Source: Candidatus Desulfofervidus auxilii (GTDB taxonomy: Bacteria; Desulfobacterota; Desulfofervidia; Desulfofervidales; Desulfofervidaceae). Taken from it: a stretch of 64,000 nt of DNA. Shown piece after piece: positions 24,886 to 33,520 of this stretch (positions within the stretch are counted from its first letter, which is position 1; each line of letters starts with the position of its first letter). The position numbers and the translations under genes are program-made. The notes beneath the pieces were generated by a model that was not told the origin of the DNA, made no database searches, and saw only the letters and a list, made by a program, of their open reading frames with translations. The DNA lies in the NCBI RefSeq assembly GCF_001577525.1, contig NZ_CP013015.1, positions 2,003,751 to 2,067,750 on the forward strand. Direction: 5' to 3'.

Positions 24886-25372
24886 CTATTTTCTCCAAAG
24901 ATAAGTGTAGTCTTTTAGAAACCTTTGCCACCATCCACTGGTTTAGTTTGGTAATATAAGGATAAGTGTAAGATTTATGTTTCCATTTAGATGGGAGTGG
25001 ATAAAATATATTCAGTATCATAAGGATAATAGTAGCCATTACAAACCCCTTAATAATGCCTATCAACACCCCTAATAAGTGGTCTAATGGTTTAAATACT
25101 CTAGTTTGAAAAATAAAACCTAGGAGAAAACCTAACAAATAAGAAAGGATAACAGCAATTAACAAAATTATTACTACACTCCCTATATAGGCCACCAGGG
25201 GGGGTAACCAGTGTTTTAAATAACTAGCTCCTTGTAGAGTATAATGTCCGGCCAGCCAGAAACCTATAATAAGAAATAGAAAAAAATAGATACTTTTAAT
25301 AAAACCTCTTATCCCGTCTATGATTACAAAAATAGCTATTAAGCCAAAAACCAAAATATCTATAAAATTCAC
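24869..25372 (-). CDS. CvpA family membrane protein
   Basis: A 167-residue protein with four predicted helices. The first contains the family start FIDILVFGLIAIFVIIDGIR followed by GFIKSIYFFLF, and later segments are VVIILLIAVILSYLLGFLLG and LDHLLGVLIGIIKGFVMATI. CvpA was named for colicin V production in E. coli and is a general envelope protein. It heads the cvpA-mazG-fxsA unit and is divergent from the zinc peptidase gene. Confidence 0.86.
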   Translation of the reverse strand: MNFIDILVFGLIAIFVIIDGIRGFIKSIYFFLFLIIGFWLAGHYTLQGASYLKHWLPPLVAYIGSVVIILLIAVILSYLLGFLLGFIFQTRVFKPLDHLLGVLIGIIKGFVMATIILMILNIFYPLPSKWKHKSYTYPYITKLNQWMVAKVSKRLHLSLEKIGGRNI

Positions 25373-25427
25373 GAGTTAAACATAATGAAACTAGAAGAAA
25401 AAAGCAAGGGGAGCAAGTTGCCTTCTC

Positions 25428-25456
25428 TTGACTTTATCCATGACCTTGATTACAAT
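25428..25456 (+). promoter_or_regulatory. Sigma-70-type promoter of the zinc metallopeptidase gene
   Basis: TTGACT (25428-25433), 17-base spacer, TACAAT (25451-25456), 26 bases before the ATG, with AGGAGGAGGG between. Both boxes are close to consensus. Confidence 0.65.
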
Positions 25457-25482
25457 TTTTATTAAAAAGGAGGAGGGTATAG

Positions 25483-26178
25483 ATGTTCTTTTTTGACCCT
25501 TTATATTTTATAATTTTAGCACCAGCCTTTATTTTATCAATGATAGCCCAGATATGGGTAAAAAGTGCCTATACTAAATATTCACAAGTTTTTAATTCAC
25601 GGCGGATATCAGGGGCAGCGGCGGCTGATTATATGTTGAAGACAAAGGGGATTACTGATGTAAAAATAGAACTAGCTTCTGGTTTCTTGGGTGACCACTA
25701 TGACCCCAGGAATAAAACCTTAAGATTGTCAGCGGATAATTATAACGGTCAGAGCATTGCTGCGGTAGGAGTTGCCTGTCATGAAGCAGGCCATGCCATT
25801 CAACATGCCTATGGTTATGCACCATTGAAGTTACGCACAGCCTTAGTGCCTATAACTATGCTGGGGTCAAATCTAGCTTGGCCTTTACTGATAGTAGGTT
25901 TCCTCTTTCATGCGCTTTCTTTAATTAAATTGGGTATTTTATTTTTCTCTGGAGCAGTTCTCTTTCAGTTAGTAACTTTACCTGTAGAGTTTGATGCTAG
26001 CCATCGGGCCTTAGTGGCTATTAGAGAGACGGGATTATTGCGTGGAGAAGAAGTAACAGGGGCAAAAAGGGTATTACAGGCAGCTGCTATGACCTATGTG
26101 GCTGCTGCTGCAGCGGCCATCTTACAGTTAATTTATTTCTTGTTGAGGGCCGGATTATTAGGGAATCGTGAAGATTAA
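25483..26178 (+). CDS. Membrane zinc metallopeptidase (YugP-like)
   Basis: A 231-residue integral membrane protease of the neutral zinc peptidase family. The catalytic motif is HEAGH (His100, Glu101, His104) within VACHEAGHAIQHAYGYAPLK. Hydrophobic helices lie at the N-terminus and after residue 120, and the third ligand region contains EFDASHRALVAIRETG. The function in other bacteria is not well defined. It is monocistronic, with a good promoter and a strong Shine-Dalgarno, and precedes the potassium uptake operon. Confidence 0.92.
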   Translation: MFFFDPLYFIILAPAFILSMIAQIWVKSAYTKYSQVFNSRRISGAAAADYMLKTKGITDVKIELASGFLGDHYDPRNKTLRLSADNYNGQSIAAVGVACHEAGHAIQHAYGYAPLKLRTALVPITMLGSNLAWPLLIVGFLFHALSLIKLGILFFSGAVLFQLVTLPVEFDASHRALVAIRETGLLRGEEVTGAKRVLQAAAMTYVAAAAAAILQLIYFLLRAGLLGNRED

Positions 26179-26234
26179 TAGGAATCTTTAAAACTTCCAT
26201 CTTCTCCAAAAATCAGTTTTAAAGAGCGGGGGTC

Positions 26235-26263
26235 TTGACGGTTACCATCAAGGTTTATATCAA
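26235..26263 (+). promoter_or_regulatory. Probable promoter of the trkA-trkH-ktrB-ktrA operon
   Basis: TTGACG (26235-26240), 17-base spacer, TATCAA (26258-26263), 20 bases before the trkA ATG, with AAGGGG as the ribosome-binding site. Confidence 0.5.
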
Positions 26264-26282
26264 ATAGCTTTCAAGGGGAAAA

Positions 26283-27617
26283 ATGAATATTATTATTGTA
26301 GGAGCTGGAGAAGTAGGTTTTCATATTGCTCATAAGTTATCCAGAGAAAATGACATAGTTATAGTGGAAAAAAAACCGGAAAAAATTAAATATATTTCTG
26401 AACATCTGGATGTAGGCGCTGTTCTAGGTTCGGGAAGCAATCCTGCTGTCTTGGAAGAAGCTGGGATAAAATCAGCAGACATGTTAATCGCGGTAACCGA
26501 CAGTGATGAGACTAATATATTAGCCTGTCTGGTAGCCAATTTTATATCTCCTCATATTTCCAAGGCATCGAGGATAAGAAATCCAGAATTTATCAGATAC
26601 GAAAACCTTTTGGGCCGAAGTTTTTTGAATATAGACTTAATTATTAATCCCGAATTAGAAGCAGTTAAATCCATCTTAAAACTCCTAGAGGTGCCTGGGG
26701 CTTCAGATGTTGTGGATTTTGCAGGAGAATTAGTCAGAATTATAGGTATTAAAGTAGACTGGGAGCAACTGGTGGGAATAAAATTGAAAGACTTAGAGAA
26801 GAAAGTCTCCCACAAGTTACTTATTGTAGCTATAGTGCGTAATGGTCAATTGATTATTCCTACAGGGGAGGATAAAATATTACTTAATGACTTAATTTAT
26901 GTGATAAGTAAAGGAGAGAAAACCTGCCATATATTAGAAGCGTTTGGGAAAGAAACTAAGCCGATAACAAAAGTCCTAATTGTTGGAGGTGGAATTGTAG
27001 GTGTAACTTTGGCCTTTGAATTAGAAAAAAGAGGCATCCAAACTAAAATTATTGAAAAAAACCCTGAACACTGTGCCTATTTAGTAGAAAAATTGGAAAA
27101 AACTACGGTTTTAGAAGGTAATGGCACTGACCTAACACTCCTTAGAGAAGAAAATATCCAAGAGCTTGATTATGTGATCACAGTGACCGGAGAGGAAGAA
27201 CAAAATGTAATGATTTCTTTGTTGGCAAAAGCCTTAGGGGCAAAAAGAACATTAACTCGTATAAATAAAACCAGTTACTTGCCTATAATCTCGGCCATAG
27301 GTTTAGATAATATTGTAAGTCCTGCCTTATCTGCAGTGAGTGCTTTACTCAAACATATGTTTCAAAAAAAAGTGCTCTCAGTTATGCCTCTAGGAGAAGA
27401 CTTACAAGCTATTGAAGTAATGACTACCACGGTTTCTAATATAATTGAAAAACCTCTAAAAAAATTAAAATTTCCTAAAGGAACTATTGTAGGAGCCATT
27501 GTAAGAAACAAAAATGTTATTATTCCATCAGGAGAAACTGTAATTCTGCCAGAAGATAGAGTGGTTATTTTTTCTACCACAGAGGCTATACCTAAAGTAG
27601 AAAAATTTTGGCGTTAA
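26283..27617 (+). CDS. trkA: Trk potassium uptake regulator TrkA (double RCK)
   Basis: TrkA is the cytoplasmic NAD(H)/nucleotide-binding gating subunit of the Trk channel. The 444-residue protein has two RCK units: N1 at about 1-130 (NIIIVGAGEVGFHIAHKL), C1 to about 220, N2 from about 228 (KVLIVGGGIVGVTLAFELEK), and C2 ending near 440. Both Rossmann glycine motifs are intact. It is the first gene of a four-gene K+ uptake operon and overlaps the possible TTG start of trkH. Confidence 0.95.
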   Translation: MNIIIVGAGEVGFHIAHKLSRENDIVIVEKKPEKIKYISEHLDVGAVLGSGSNPAVLEEAGIKSADMLIAVTDSDETNILACLVANFISPHISKASRIRNPEFIRYENLLGRSFLNIDLIINPELEAVKSILKLLEVPGASDVVDFAGELVRIIGIKVDWEQLVGIKLKDLEKKVSHKLLIVAIVRNGQLIIPTGEDKILLNDLIYVISKGEKTCHILEAFGKETKPITKVLIVGGGIVGVTLAFELEKRGIQTKIIEKNPEHCAYLVEKLEKTTVLEGNGTDLTLLREENIQELDYVITVTGEEEQNVMISLLAKALGAKRTLTRINKTSYLPIISAIGLDNIVSPALSAVSALLKHMFQKKVLSVMPLGEDLQAIEVMTTTVSNIIEKPLKKLKFPKGTIVGAIVRNKNVIIPSGETVILPEDRVVIFSTTEAIPKVEKFWR

Positions 27618-27622
27618 AGAAA

Positions 27623-29068
27623 ATGCGACTCCTTTATGTCTTCCACTTAATATCTATTTTAGCCTTTTTTCTTGGAATTGCTATGCTAGCTCCCTTATTG
27701 GTTTCTATCATTTATAAGGATGGAAGCCATTGGGCATTTATCAAAGCTATCCTATTAACTACATTTACTGGTTCAATGGGCTATTTCTTCTTAAAACGCC
27801 ATAGAAACGCCGAGCTTTCCCATCGGGAAGGCATAGCTATTGTGGCTATAGGATGGCTAGCTGCTGGGATTTTTGGTGCCTTACCCTATATATTCGCCAA
27901 TGTATTTGATAGCTTTGTCAACGCCTTTTTTGAATCTGTCTCAGGTTTTACTACTACAGGTGCTAGTGTCTTAAATGAGATAGAATCTTTATCCCATAGT
28001 ATCTTATTTTGGAGGAGTCTAACCCAATGGTTAGGCGGGATGGGTATTATTGTCCTTTCTATAGCCATTTTGCCCTTTCTGGGTGTGGGAGGTATGCAGC
28101 TATATAAGGCAGAAGCACCCACGCTGATGGTAGACAAGTTAAGACCAAGAATTTCGGAAACAGCCAAATCTTTATGGAAAGTCTATGTATTCATCTCACT
28201 TTGTGAGATTTTCTTATTATCAACCGGCGGTATGGATTTCTTTGATGCATTATGTCATACCTTCACTACGATGCCTACCGGAGGATTTTCCACTAAAAAT
28301 GCCAGTATTGCTCATTATAAAAGTGCTTATTTTGATGGTATTATAATTTTCTTTATGCTCTTGGCAGGCATAAATTTTTCTCTACATTATCGAGTGTTAA
28401 AGGGTGAGGTAAGAAGTTTTTTTAGAGACACAGAGCTTAGATTTTTTTTATTTATAATCAGTGTATTTATCATCCTGGTTAGTTTTAATATATATAACCA
28501 TTACCATAACATTTTAAAAACCATTCGTTATGCAAGTTTCCAGGTTTGTTCCATAATTACTACCACTGGATATACCACTGCTGATTTTGATACCTGGCCT
28601 ACTCTATCTAAAATCATTTTATTAACTTGCATGTTTTTAGGAGCTTGCGCAGGCTCTACCGGCGGAGGAATAAAATGTGTACGTCTTTTGTTATTATTGA
28701 AATGTGGTTATAAAGAAATATTTAAACTCATTCATCCCCATGCAGTAACCCAAATTAAACTGGGTAAAAAGGCTATACCTTCAGATGTAATAAGTGGGGT
28801 AATCGGCCTTTTTGTCCTCTATATATCATTGTTTATTGTTTTTTCTATGTCCCTTGCCGCCATGGGTATGGATTTTATCAGTTCTATAGCAGCGGTAGCG
28901 GCTACCATGGGGAATATAGGTCCTGGTTTGGCTATGGTAGGACCGGTAAAAAATTATGATTTAGTGCCTTATTTTGGGAAATGGGTGCTTATTTTATGTA
29001 TGCTCTTGGGTAGACTGGAGATTTATACTATTATAGTGTTATTCACACCTGAATTTTGGAGAAAGTAG
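27623..29068 (+). CDS. trkH: Trk-type potassium uptake channel subunit TrkH
   Basis: The membrane channel gated by TrkA, about 481 residues from this ATG. The four P-loop selectivity regions are recognisable: TTGASVLNE, MPTGGFSTK, TTGYTTADFDTWP and MGNIGPGL, each carrying the conserved glycine, and the gate segment GACAGSTGGGIKC is present. A TTG 15 bases upstream (27608) is an alternative start overlapping trkA. I prefer the ATG. It is followed 1 bp later by ktrB, so two channel genes sit side by side. Confidence 0.94.
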   Translation: MRLLYVFHLISILAFFLGIAMLAPLLVSIIYKDGSHWAFIKAILLTTFTGSMGYFFLKRHRNAELSHREGIAIVAIGWLAAGIFGALPYIFANVFDSFVNAFFESVSGFTTTGASVLNEIESLSHSILFWRSLTQWLGGMGIIVLSIAILPFLGVGGMQLYKAEAPTLMVDKLRPRISETAKSLWKVYVFISLCEIFLLSTGGMDFFDALCHTFTTMPTGGFSTKNASIAHYKSAYFDGIIIFFMLLAGINFSLHYRVLKGEVRSFFRDTELRFFLFIISVFIILVSFNIYNHYHNILKTIRYASFQVCSIITTTGYTTADFDTWPTLSKIILLTCMFLGACAGSTGGGIKCVRLLLLLKCGYKEIFKLIHPHAVTQIKLGKKAIPSDVISGVIGLFVLYISLFIVFSMSLAAMGMDFISSIAAVAATMGNIGPGLAMVGPVKNYDLVPYFGKWVLILCMLLGRLEIYTIIVLFTPEFWRK

Positions 29069-29069
29069 A

Positions 29070-30431
29070 TTGTTCCAAAAGATTTTAGAAATACCCAAAA
29101 ACCTATCTCCGCCAGCCATCCTTGCCCTTTCTTTTATTATTTTAATCTTGATGGGCTCGGTATTACTCTATTTACCTTTTGCTCATGTAGGAAAACTTTC
29201 TTACATTAATTCTTTATTCACGGCCACTTCTGCTGTATGTGTGACAGGATTGACAGTAGTGGATACCGGGACAAAATTTACTTTCTGGGGACAGTTAATC
29301 GTTCTTTTTCTTATCCAATTAGGAGGATTGGGATTAATGACCGTTTCTACTGTGGTTTTATTCCTTCTAGGTAAATCTCCATCTATTAAAGACCGTCTAG
29401 TGCTGCAAAATAGCTTCACTTACTCTCCTACTAAAGATATTCTCTCTCTGGTAAAAGCGATTTTAATATTCACCTTTGCTGCTGAATTAATTGGAGCCTT
29501 TATTTTAGGAACCTATTGGCAGCATTTCTATCCCTTATCTAAAGCCATTTTTTACGGCATTTTTCATGCCATCTCTGCCTTTTGTAACGCTGGCTTTTCA
29601 TTATTCACTACCAACTTAGAGGAATTTAGTGCAAACTACACAGTAGTATTGACCATTGCTTCTTTATTTATTCTAGGAGGCTTGGGATTTCTTGTTATTT
29701 ATGAAATTTTCCTGTGCCTTTATGCCAAAAAAACTCTCCTTTCCCTCCATGCTAAACTCACTCTTATTACCAATCTCTATCTCATCCTAGGAGGAACAGT
29801 CTTATTCTTTTTCTTTGAGAAGTCAAATGTCCTCAATGGGTTTTCTCTCACCTATAAGATTATCAATTCCTTTTTTCAGGCGGTAACTCCAAGGACTGCC
29901 GGTTTCAATACCTTACCTATTGCCCATTTAACAGATGCCACCTTATTTTTACTAATAATTCTAATGTTTATTGGAGCCTCACCCGGTTCATGTGGTGGAG
30001 GAATAAAGACCACTACCTTTGCGCTATTTTTAAGTTTTATTAAAAACAAACTTCAGGGTCGTGAAAAGGTGCATATTTTATTTCGCACCTTACCTAATGA
30101 AACTGTGCAAAGGGCCATCACGGTGGTCAGTGTCTCTGGTATTTTAGTAGTGGTTTGCACTATCCTCTTACTTTTAACCCAAAGGTATGGGATCCCTCAT
30201 GGGGCAGGCAATGGCGGCTTTTTAGAATACCTCTTTGAAGTTGCTTCTGCCTTTGGCACAGTGGGTCTGTCAACGGGGAAAACACCTACTTTGAATAGTT
30301 GGGGAAAGATTACCCTCAGCCTACTTATGTTTATTGGCAGAGTGGGTCCCTTGACAGTGGCCCATTTGGTTAAAATAGAAAAAGTAACCCCACCCTATCA
30401 ATATTCCGAAGAAAATGTTATGGTGGGCTAG
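29070..30431 (+). CDS. ktrB: Ktr-type potassium uptake channel subunit KtrB
   Basis: A second TrkH/KtrB superfamily channel, 453 residues. Its shorter length and the P-loops VTGLTVVDTG, SAFCNAGFSLF, TPRTAGFNTL and GTVGLSTGKTP, with GASPGSCGGGIKTTT at the gate, fit KtrB, which is usually Na+-dependent. The start is TTG at 29070, preceded by GGAGAAAG; no nearer ATG fits. It is paired with ktrA 8 bp downstream. The selectivity-loop glycines are all present. Confidence 0.93.
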   Translation: MFQKILEIPKNLSPPAILALSFIILILMGSVLLYLPFAHVGKLSYINSLFTATSAVCVTGLTVVDTGTKFTFWGQLIVLFLIQLGGLGLMTVSTVVLFLLGKSPSIKDRLVLQNSFTYSPTKDILSLVKAILIFTFAAELIGAFILGTYWQHFYPLSKAIFYGIFHAISAFCNAGFSLFTTNLEEFSANYTVVLTIASLFILGGLGFLVIYEIFLCLYAKKTLLSLHAKLTLITNLYLILGGTVLFFFFEKSNVLNGFSLTYKIINSFFQAVTPRTAGFNTLPIAHLTDATLFLLIILMFIGASPGSCGGGIKTTTFALFLSFIKNKLQGREKVHILFRTLPNETVQRAITVVSVSGILVVVCTILLLLTQRYGIPHGAGNGGFLEYLFEVASAFGTVGLSTGKTPTLNSWGKITLSLLMFIGRVGPLTVAHLVKIEKVTPPYQYSEENVMVG

Positions 30432-30439
30432 GAGGTAAA

Positions 30440-31099
30440 ATGAGAGTAGCTATATTCGGTCTGGGTATCTTTGGAAGTAATGTAGCCAAATCACTTTTTG
30501 AAAAAAAACATGAGGTCATTGCCATCGATAGAAGAAAAGACTTGGTGCAAAAGGCACAGGAATACACTACTCAAGCCATTGTTGCCGATTGCACTGAGCG
30601 AGAACTGTTGAAAAATTTGGGTTTGGATAAAGTAGATTTAGCAATAGTAAGTTTAGGTAGCAATCTCAGTGCCAGTATCTTATTAGTGCTTTATTTAAAA
30701 GAACTAGGGGTGGAACAAATTATTGTCAAGGCCATAAACGAAGACCATCAGAAGATATTACAATTAGTAGGGGCAAATAAGGTAGTTTTCCCAGAACGGG
30801 ATGCCGCCATAAAGTTAGCAGCTAGTGTAGATACTCCAAATCTAGTAGACTACCTTCCTCTTTCAGAAGACTATCAAGTAATGGAGATAGTTGCTCCTCA
30901 GGCATTTAAGGACAAAACCTTAGGTGAGTTAGACCTTCGCCGTCGCTACGGCATTCAAGTAATTGCTGTGAGAGAAGCAGGATCAGAACAGGTTAATCTC
31001 CTGACCTCGGCTGAATTTAAAATCAAAGAAGGAGACATGCTGATTATCTTAGGACGTACTGAAGATATAGAAAAATTCAAAAAAATGGCAGGTGGTTAA
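30440..31099 (+). CDS. ktrA: Ktr potassium uptake regulatory subunit KtrA
   Basis: A single-RCK regulator of 219 residues (N-domain MRVAIFGLGIFGSNVAKSLF, acidic strand HEVIAIDRRKDLV, and a C-terminal RCK-C domain from about 140). KtrA forms an octameric ring that binds ATP/ADP and gates KtrB. Its length is half that of TrkA, as expected. It ends the K+ operon and overlaps the convergent trpS by 4 nt. AGGAGG lies ahead of the ATG. Confidence 0.94.
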   Translation: MRVAIFGLGIFGSNVAKSLFEKKHEVIAIDRRKDLVQKAQEYTTQAIVADCTERELLKNLGLDKVDLAIVSLGSNLSASILLVLYLKELGVEQIIVKAINEDHQKILQLVGANKVVFPERDAAIKLAASVDTPNLVDYLPLSEDYQVMEIVAPQAFKDKTLGELDLRRRYGIQVIAVREAGSEQVNLLTSAEFKIKEGDMLIILGRTEDIEKFKKMAGG

Positions 31100-32076
31100 A
31101 TTCCTATAGCTTCTTTGGCCTCTCCTAAAGTAGTAGTAGCGACTGAACGCGCCTTTTTTATACCTGCATCAATAATATTCTTTAATTCCTCTAAATGCCC
31201 CTGATAATATTGCCGTTTTTCCTGTAGAGGGGCCAAACCATTAATCAGATTTTCAGCCAACAATTTCTTACACTCCACACAACCTATACGGGCTTTTTTG
31301 CAATCTTCCTCTATCTGACTTACTTTTTCAGGTGATGTATAAAGTTTATGGAAAGAAAAGACATTACAGATATCAGGGTGACCAGGGTCTGTTTTTCTTA
31401 AACGCGTTTTATCTGTAAACATCTGGAGTGTTTTCTCTCTTATCACTTTTGGAGGGTCAGATAGATAAATGGCATTATGATAACTCTTGCTCATCTTACG
31501 ACCATCAATGCCTAATATCTTAGGCATTTCTGTTAGGATAGGTTCTGGAATAGGAAAGACTTCTTTATATAAATAATTGAACCTACGGGCAATCTCACGG
31601 GTTATTTCCACATGGGGCAATTGGTCCACACCTACAGGCACAAAGTTGGCCTTATATATTAGAATATCTGCAGCCTGAAGAACTGGATAGCCAAGGAAGC
31701 CATAGGTATTTAAGTCCTTTTCCACCAATTCTTTTATTTGTTCCTTATAGGTAGGATTCCTTTCCAACCAGGGGATAGGAGTAATCATAGAAAAAATTAA
31801 ATGTAGTTCTGCATGTTCAGGTAATTTAGACTGAATAAAAAGAGTAGATTTATTGGGATCAAGGCCCACACTTAACCAATCTATCAACATTTCCCAAATG
31901 AACTCTTTGATAAAATTTGTTTCTTGATATTCACTGGTTAAGGCATGCCAATCAGCAACAAAAAAGAAACATTCATACTCCTCTTGTAATCGTTTCCAAT
32001 TGGTCAATGCCCCATGAAGGTTACCTAAATGAAGCTTACCTGTAGGGCGCATACCGCTTAAAACTCTTTTTTCCAA
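31096..32076 (-). CDS. trpS: Tryptophan-tRNA ligase
   Basis: A class I aminoacyl-tRNA synthetase of 326 residues. It shows the HIGH-type motif GKLHLGNLHGAL and the KMSKS motif DGRKMSKSYHNAI, with GVDQLPHVEITREIARRFN between. The tail carries two extra cysteine pairs (IGCVECKKLLAE region), seen in some bacterial TrpRS. It is separated by 27 bp from the upstream DUF429 fusion gene on the same strand and may be co-transcribed with it. Confidence 0.95.
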   Translation of the reverse strand: MEKRVLSGMRPTGKLHLGNLHGALTNWKRLQEEYECFFFVADWHALTSEYQETNFIKEFIWEMLIDWLSVGLDPNKSTLFIQSKLPEHAELHLIFSMITPIPWLERNPTYKEQIKELVEKDLNTYGFLGYPVLQAADILIYKANFVPVGVDQLPHVEITREIARRFNYLYKEVFPIPEPILTEMPKILGIDGRKMSKSYHNAIYLSDPPKVIREKTLQMFTDKTRLRKTDPGHPDICNVFSFHKLYTSPEKVSQIEEDCKKARIGCVECKKLLAENLINGLAPLQEKRQYYQGHLEELKNIIDAGIKKARSVATTTLGEAKEAIGI

Positions 32077-32103
32077 AACAACCTCCCCTTGAAAACCTGT
32101 GGT

Positions 32104-33501
32104 TTAAAAGCACAAATGTTTTAAGGTGTCAAGTGTGGAGATTGAGAGACCTTCTTGAGGGAAAAATAGGACAGAAAAAAAGTAACCGCATTCCTGAACA
32201 CAAATAGGAGAAATTAGTTCCTTTATAAGATATTTCGCTTTGGTCTCTTTTAAAAATTGCAATAAATCCATATATTTTCTTTCATTTGGTTTATAAGGAA
32301 TAAAAAGAAAAATAGAAGAATCTCTCTGTTTGTTAATAATATTTGGCATCACCCCTTCCCAAATTTCCCAGAAATCATCATATGGGTCTAAAAAAATAAG
32401 GTCATAGGCATTGGGTTGAGTTAATATTTCATATCCATCTTTCAGGAATAAAGAGGGTTTTTGAAAAAATACTTCATATGCCTTAAGGGCCTGGGGATTT
32501 TTATCGTAAAAATCTATAGTATATGATTTCTTTTTCTTTGTGCACAGAAGCTTTATTAAATGAGCACTACCTGCATATTGGCCATTTTGTAAATAAGGCC
32601 TTTGAAGTCTATAAAGAAAGGAGGTTTTTAATCTTTCCTCAAAATACAAAACAACCTTGGGTGAAGTTTGGTAAATAGGAAATCCACAAAATGTATCAGC
32701 ATATCGGAAATGGTGGGTTTTCTTTAATAACTCATCAGTAATAGTCAATAACCAACTATGTTTTAAAATATCTCCCAGGTTACCAGGAATATATTTCAAT
32801 TTTGAGATTTTTTTCTTGGAATGTGGCGCAAATATATAAAAAGGGGCAAAACCATGAACCTCTTCTTCCAAGGAGAGTTTATAAAGTAGGTGATATCTTT
32901 TTATATAAAGAAAGGCCATGAGAGCACAGATAAGAGCATCCAAGGCACCGTCTGTTTTTATCTCTTTTGGTGAAATAACAAAATCTATGTTTAATAACCG
33001 CGGAATATAATCAAAAACTTTATTGGTCAATTGGCGAAGATATTTAAAAGAAGTCTTGTACTTTTTCAAAGATTCGCTTTTTTCCTTCAACATAAAAAAA
33101 AGAGAACTCCTGGGATGAGTTTCAATGAGGGCACCTACATAAGGGAGTATCAAAGAAGCTAGTTGTTGAGCCCTTAAAGGAACAGCCTGCATGGAATTTG
33201 GTGATTGAACCCAGTTTTTGATATCTTTATCTAAAAGACATCTCAATTCTATGTCACATAATCTCCATTTTTTTGTCTGGGGAGTAAAGCTTAAAGGGGC
33301 GTCTATGGCACAACATATGAAATCTTTATTTTTAACCAAATTTACTATTTCTGAAAGGGCCTCTATTTTATATGGTGGTCTTGACCAAAAAATTCTTTTT
33401 TTATCTTCTTCCCAGACCAATTCACAAACCCATGAATTTTCTGCCCCAGCAATGTCTATTCCTAAAAATCTTAATGAATTCATAATTAAACTTAAACACA
33501 A
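32104..33501 (-). CDS. DUF429 (RNase H-like) - RlmJ-like methyltransferase fusion protein
   Basis: A 465-residue protein made of two domains not normally joined. Residues about 10-205 match DUF429, a predicted RNase H-fold nuclease: FLGIDIAG (Asp16), CCAIDAPLSF (Asp67), ALIETHPRSSL, and DGALDALICALMAF (Asp184, Asp188). Residues about 230-455 match RlmJ, the 23S rRNA A2030 N6-methyltransferase: GNLGDILKH (240-248), FRYADT, QYAGSAHLIKLL, DGYEIL and LIFLDPYDDF (372-377) in place of the usual DPPYE. The catalytic DPPY is altered to DPYD, so activity is uncertain. A start at Met7 (33483) is equally possible. It lies upstream of trpS on the same strand. The biological role is unknown; coupling nucleic acid cleavage or binding to base methylation is my inference. 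Confidence 0.75.
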   Translation of the reverse strand: MCLSLIMNSLRFLGIDIAGAENSWVCELVWEEDKKRIFWSRPPYKIEALSEIVNLVKNKDFICCAIDAPLSFTPQTKKWRLCDIELRCLLDKDIKNWVQSPNSMQAVPLRAQQLASLILPYVGALIETHPRSSLFFMLKEKSESLKKYKTSFKYLRQLTNKVFDYIPRLLNIDFVISPKEIKTDGALDALICALMAFLYIKRYHLLYKLSLEEEVHGFAPFYIFAPHSKKKISKLKYIPGNLGDILKHSWLLTITDELLKKTHHFRYADTFCGFPIYQTSPKVVLYFEERLKTSFLYRLQRPYLQNGQYAGSAHLIKLLCTKKKKSYTIDFYDKNPQALKAYEVFFQKPSLFLKDGYEILTQPNAYDLIFLDPYDDFWEIWEGVMPNIINKQRDSSIFLFIPYKPNERKYMDLLQFLKETKAKYLIKELISPICVQECGYFFSVLFFPQEGLSISTLDTLKHLCF

Positions 33502-33520
33502 TTAAGATTTAATGACAAGT

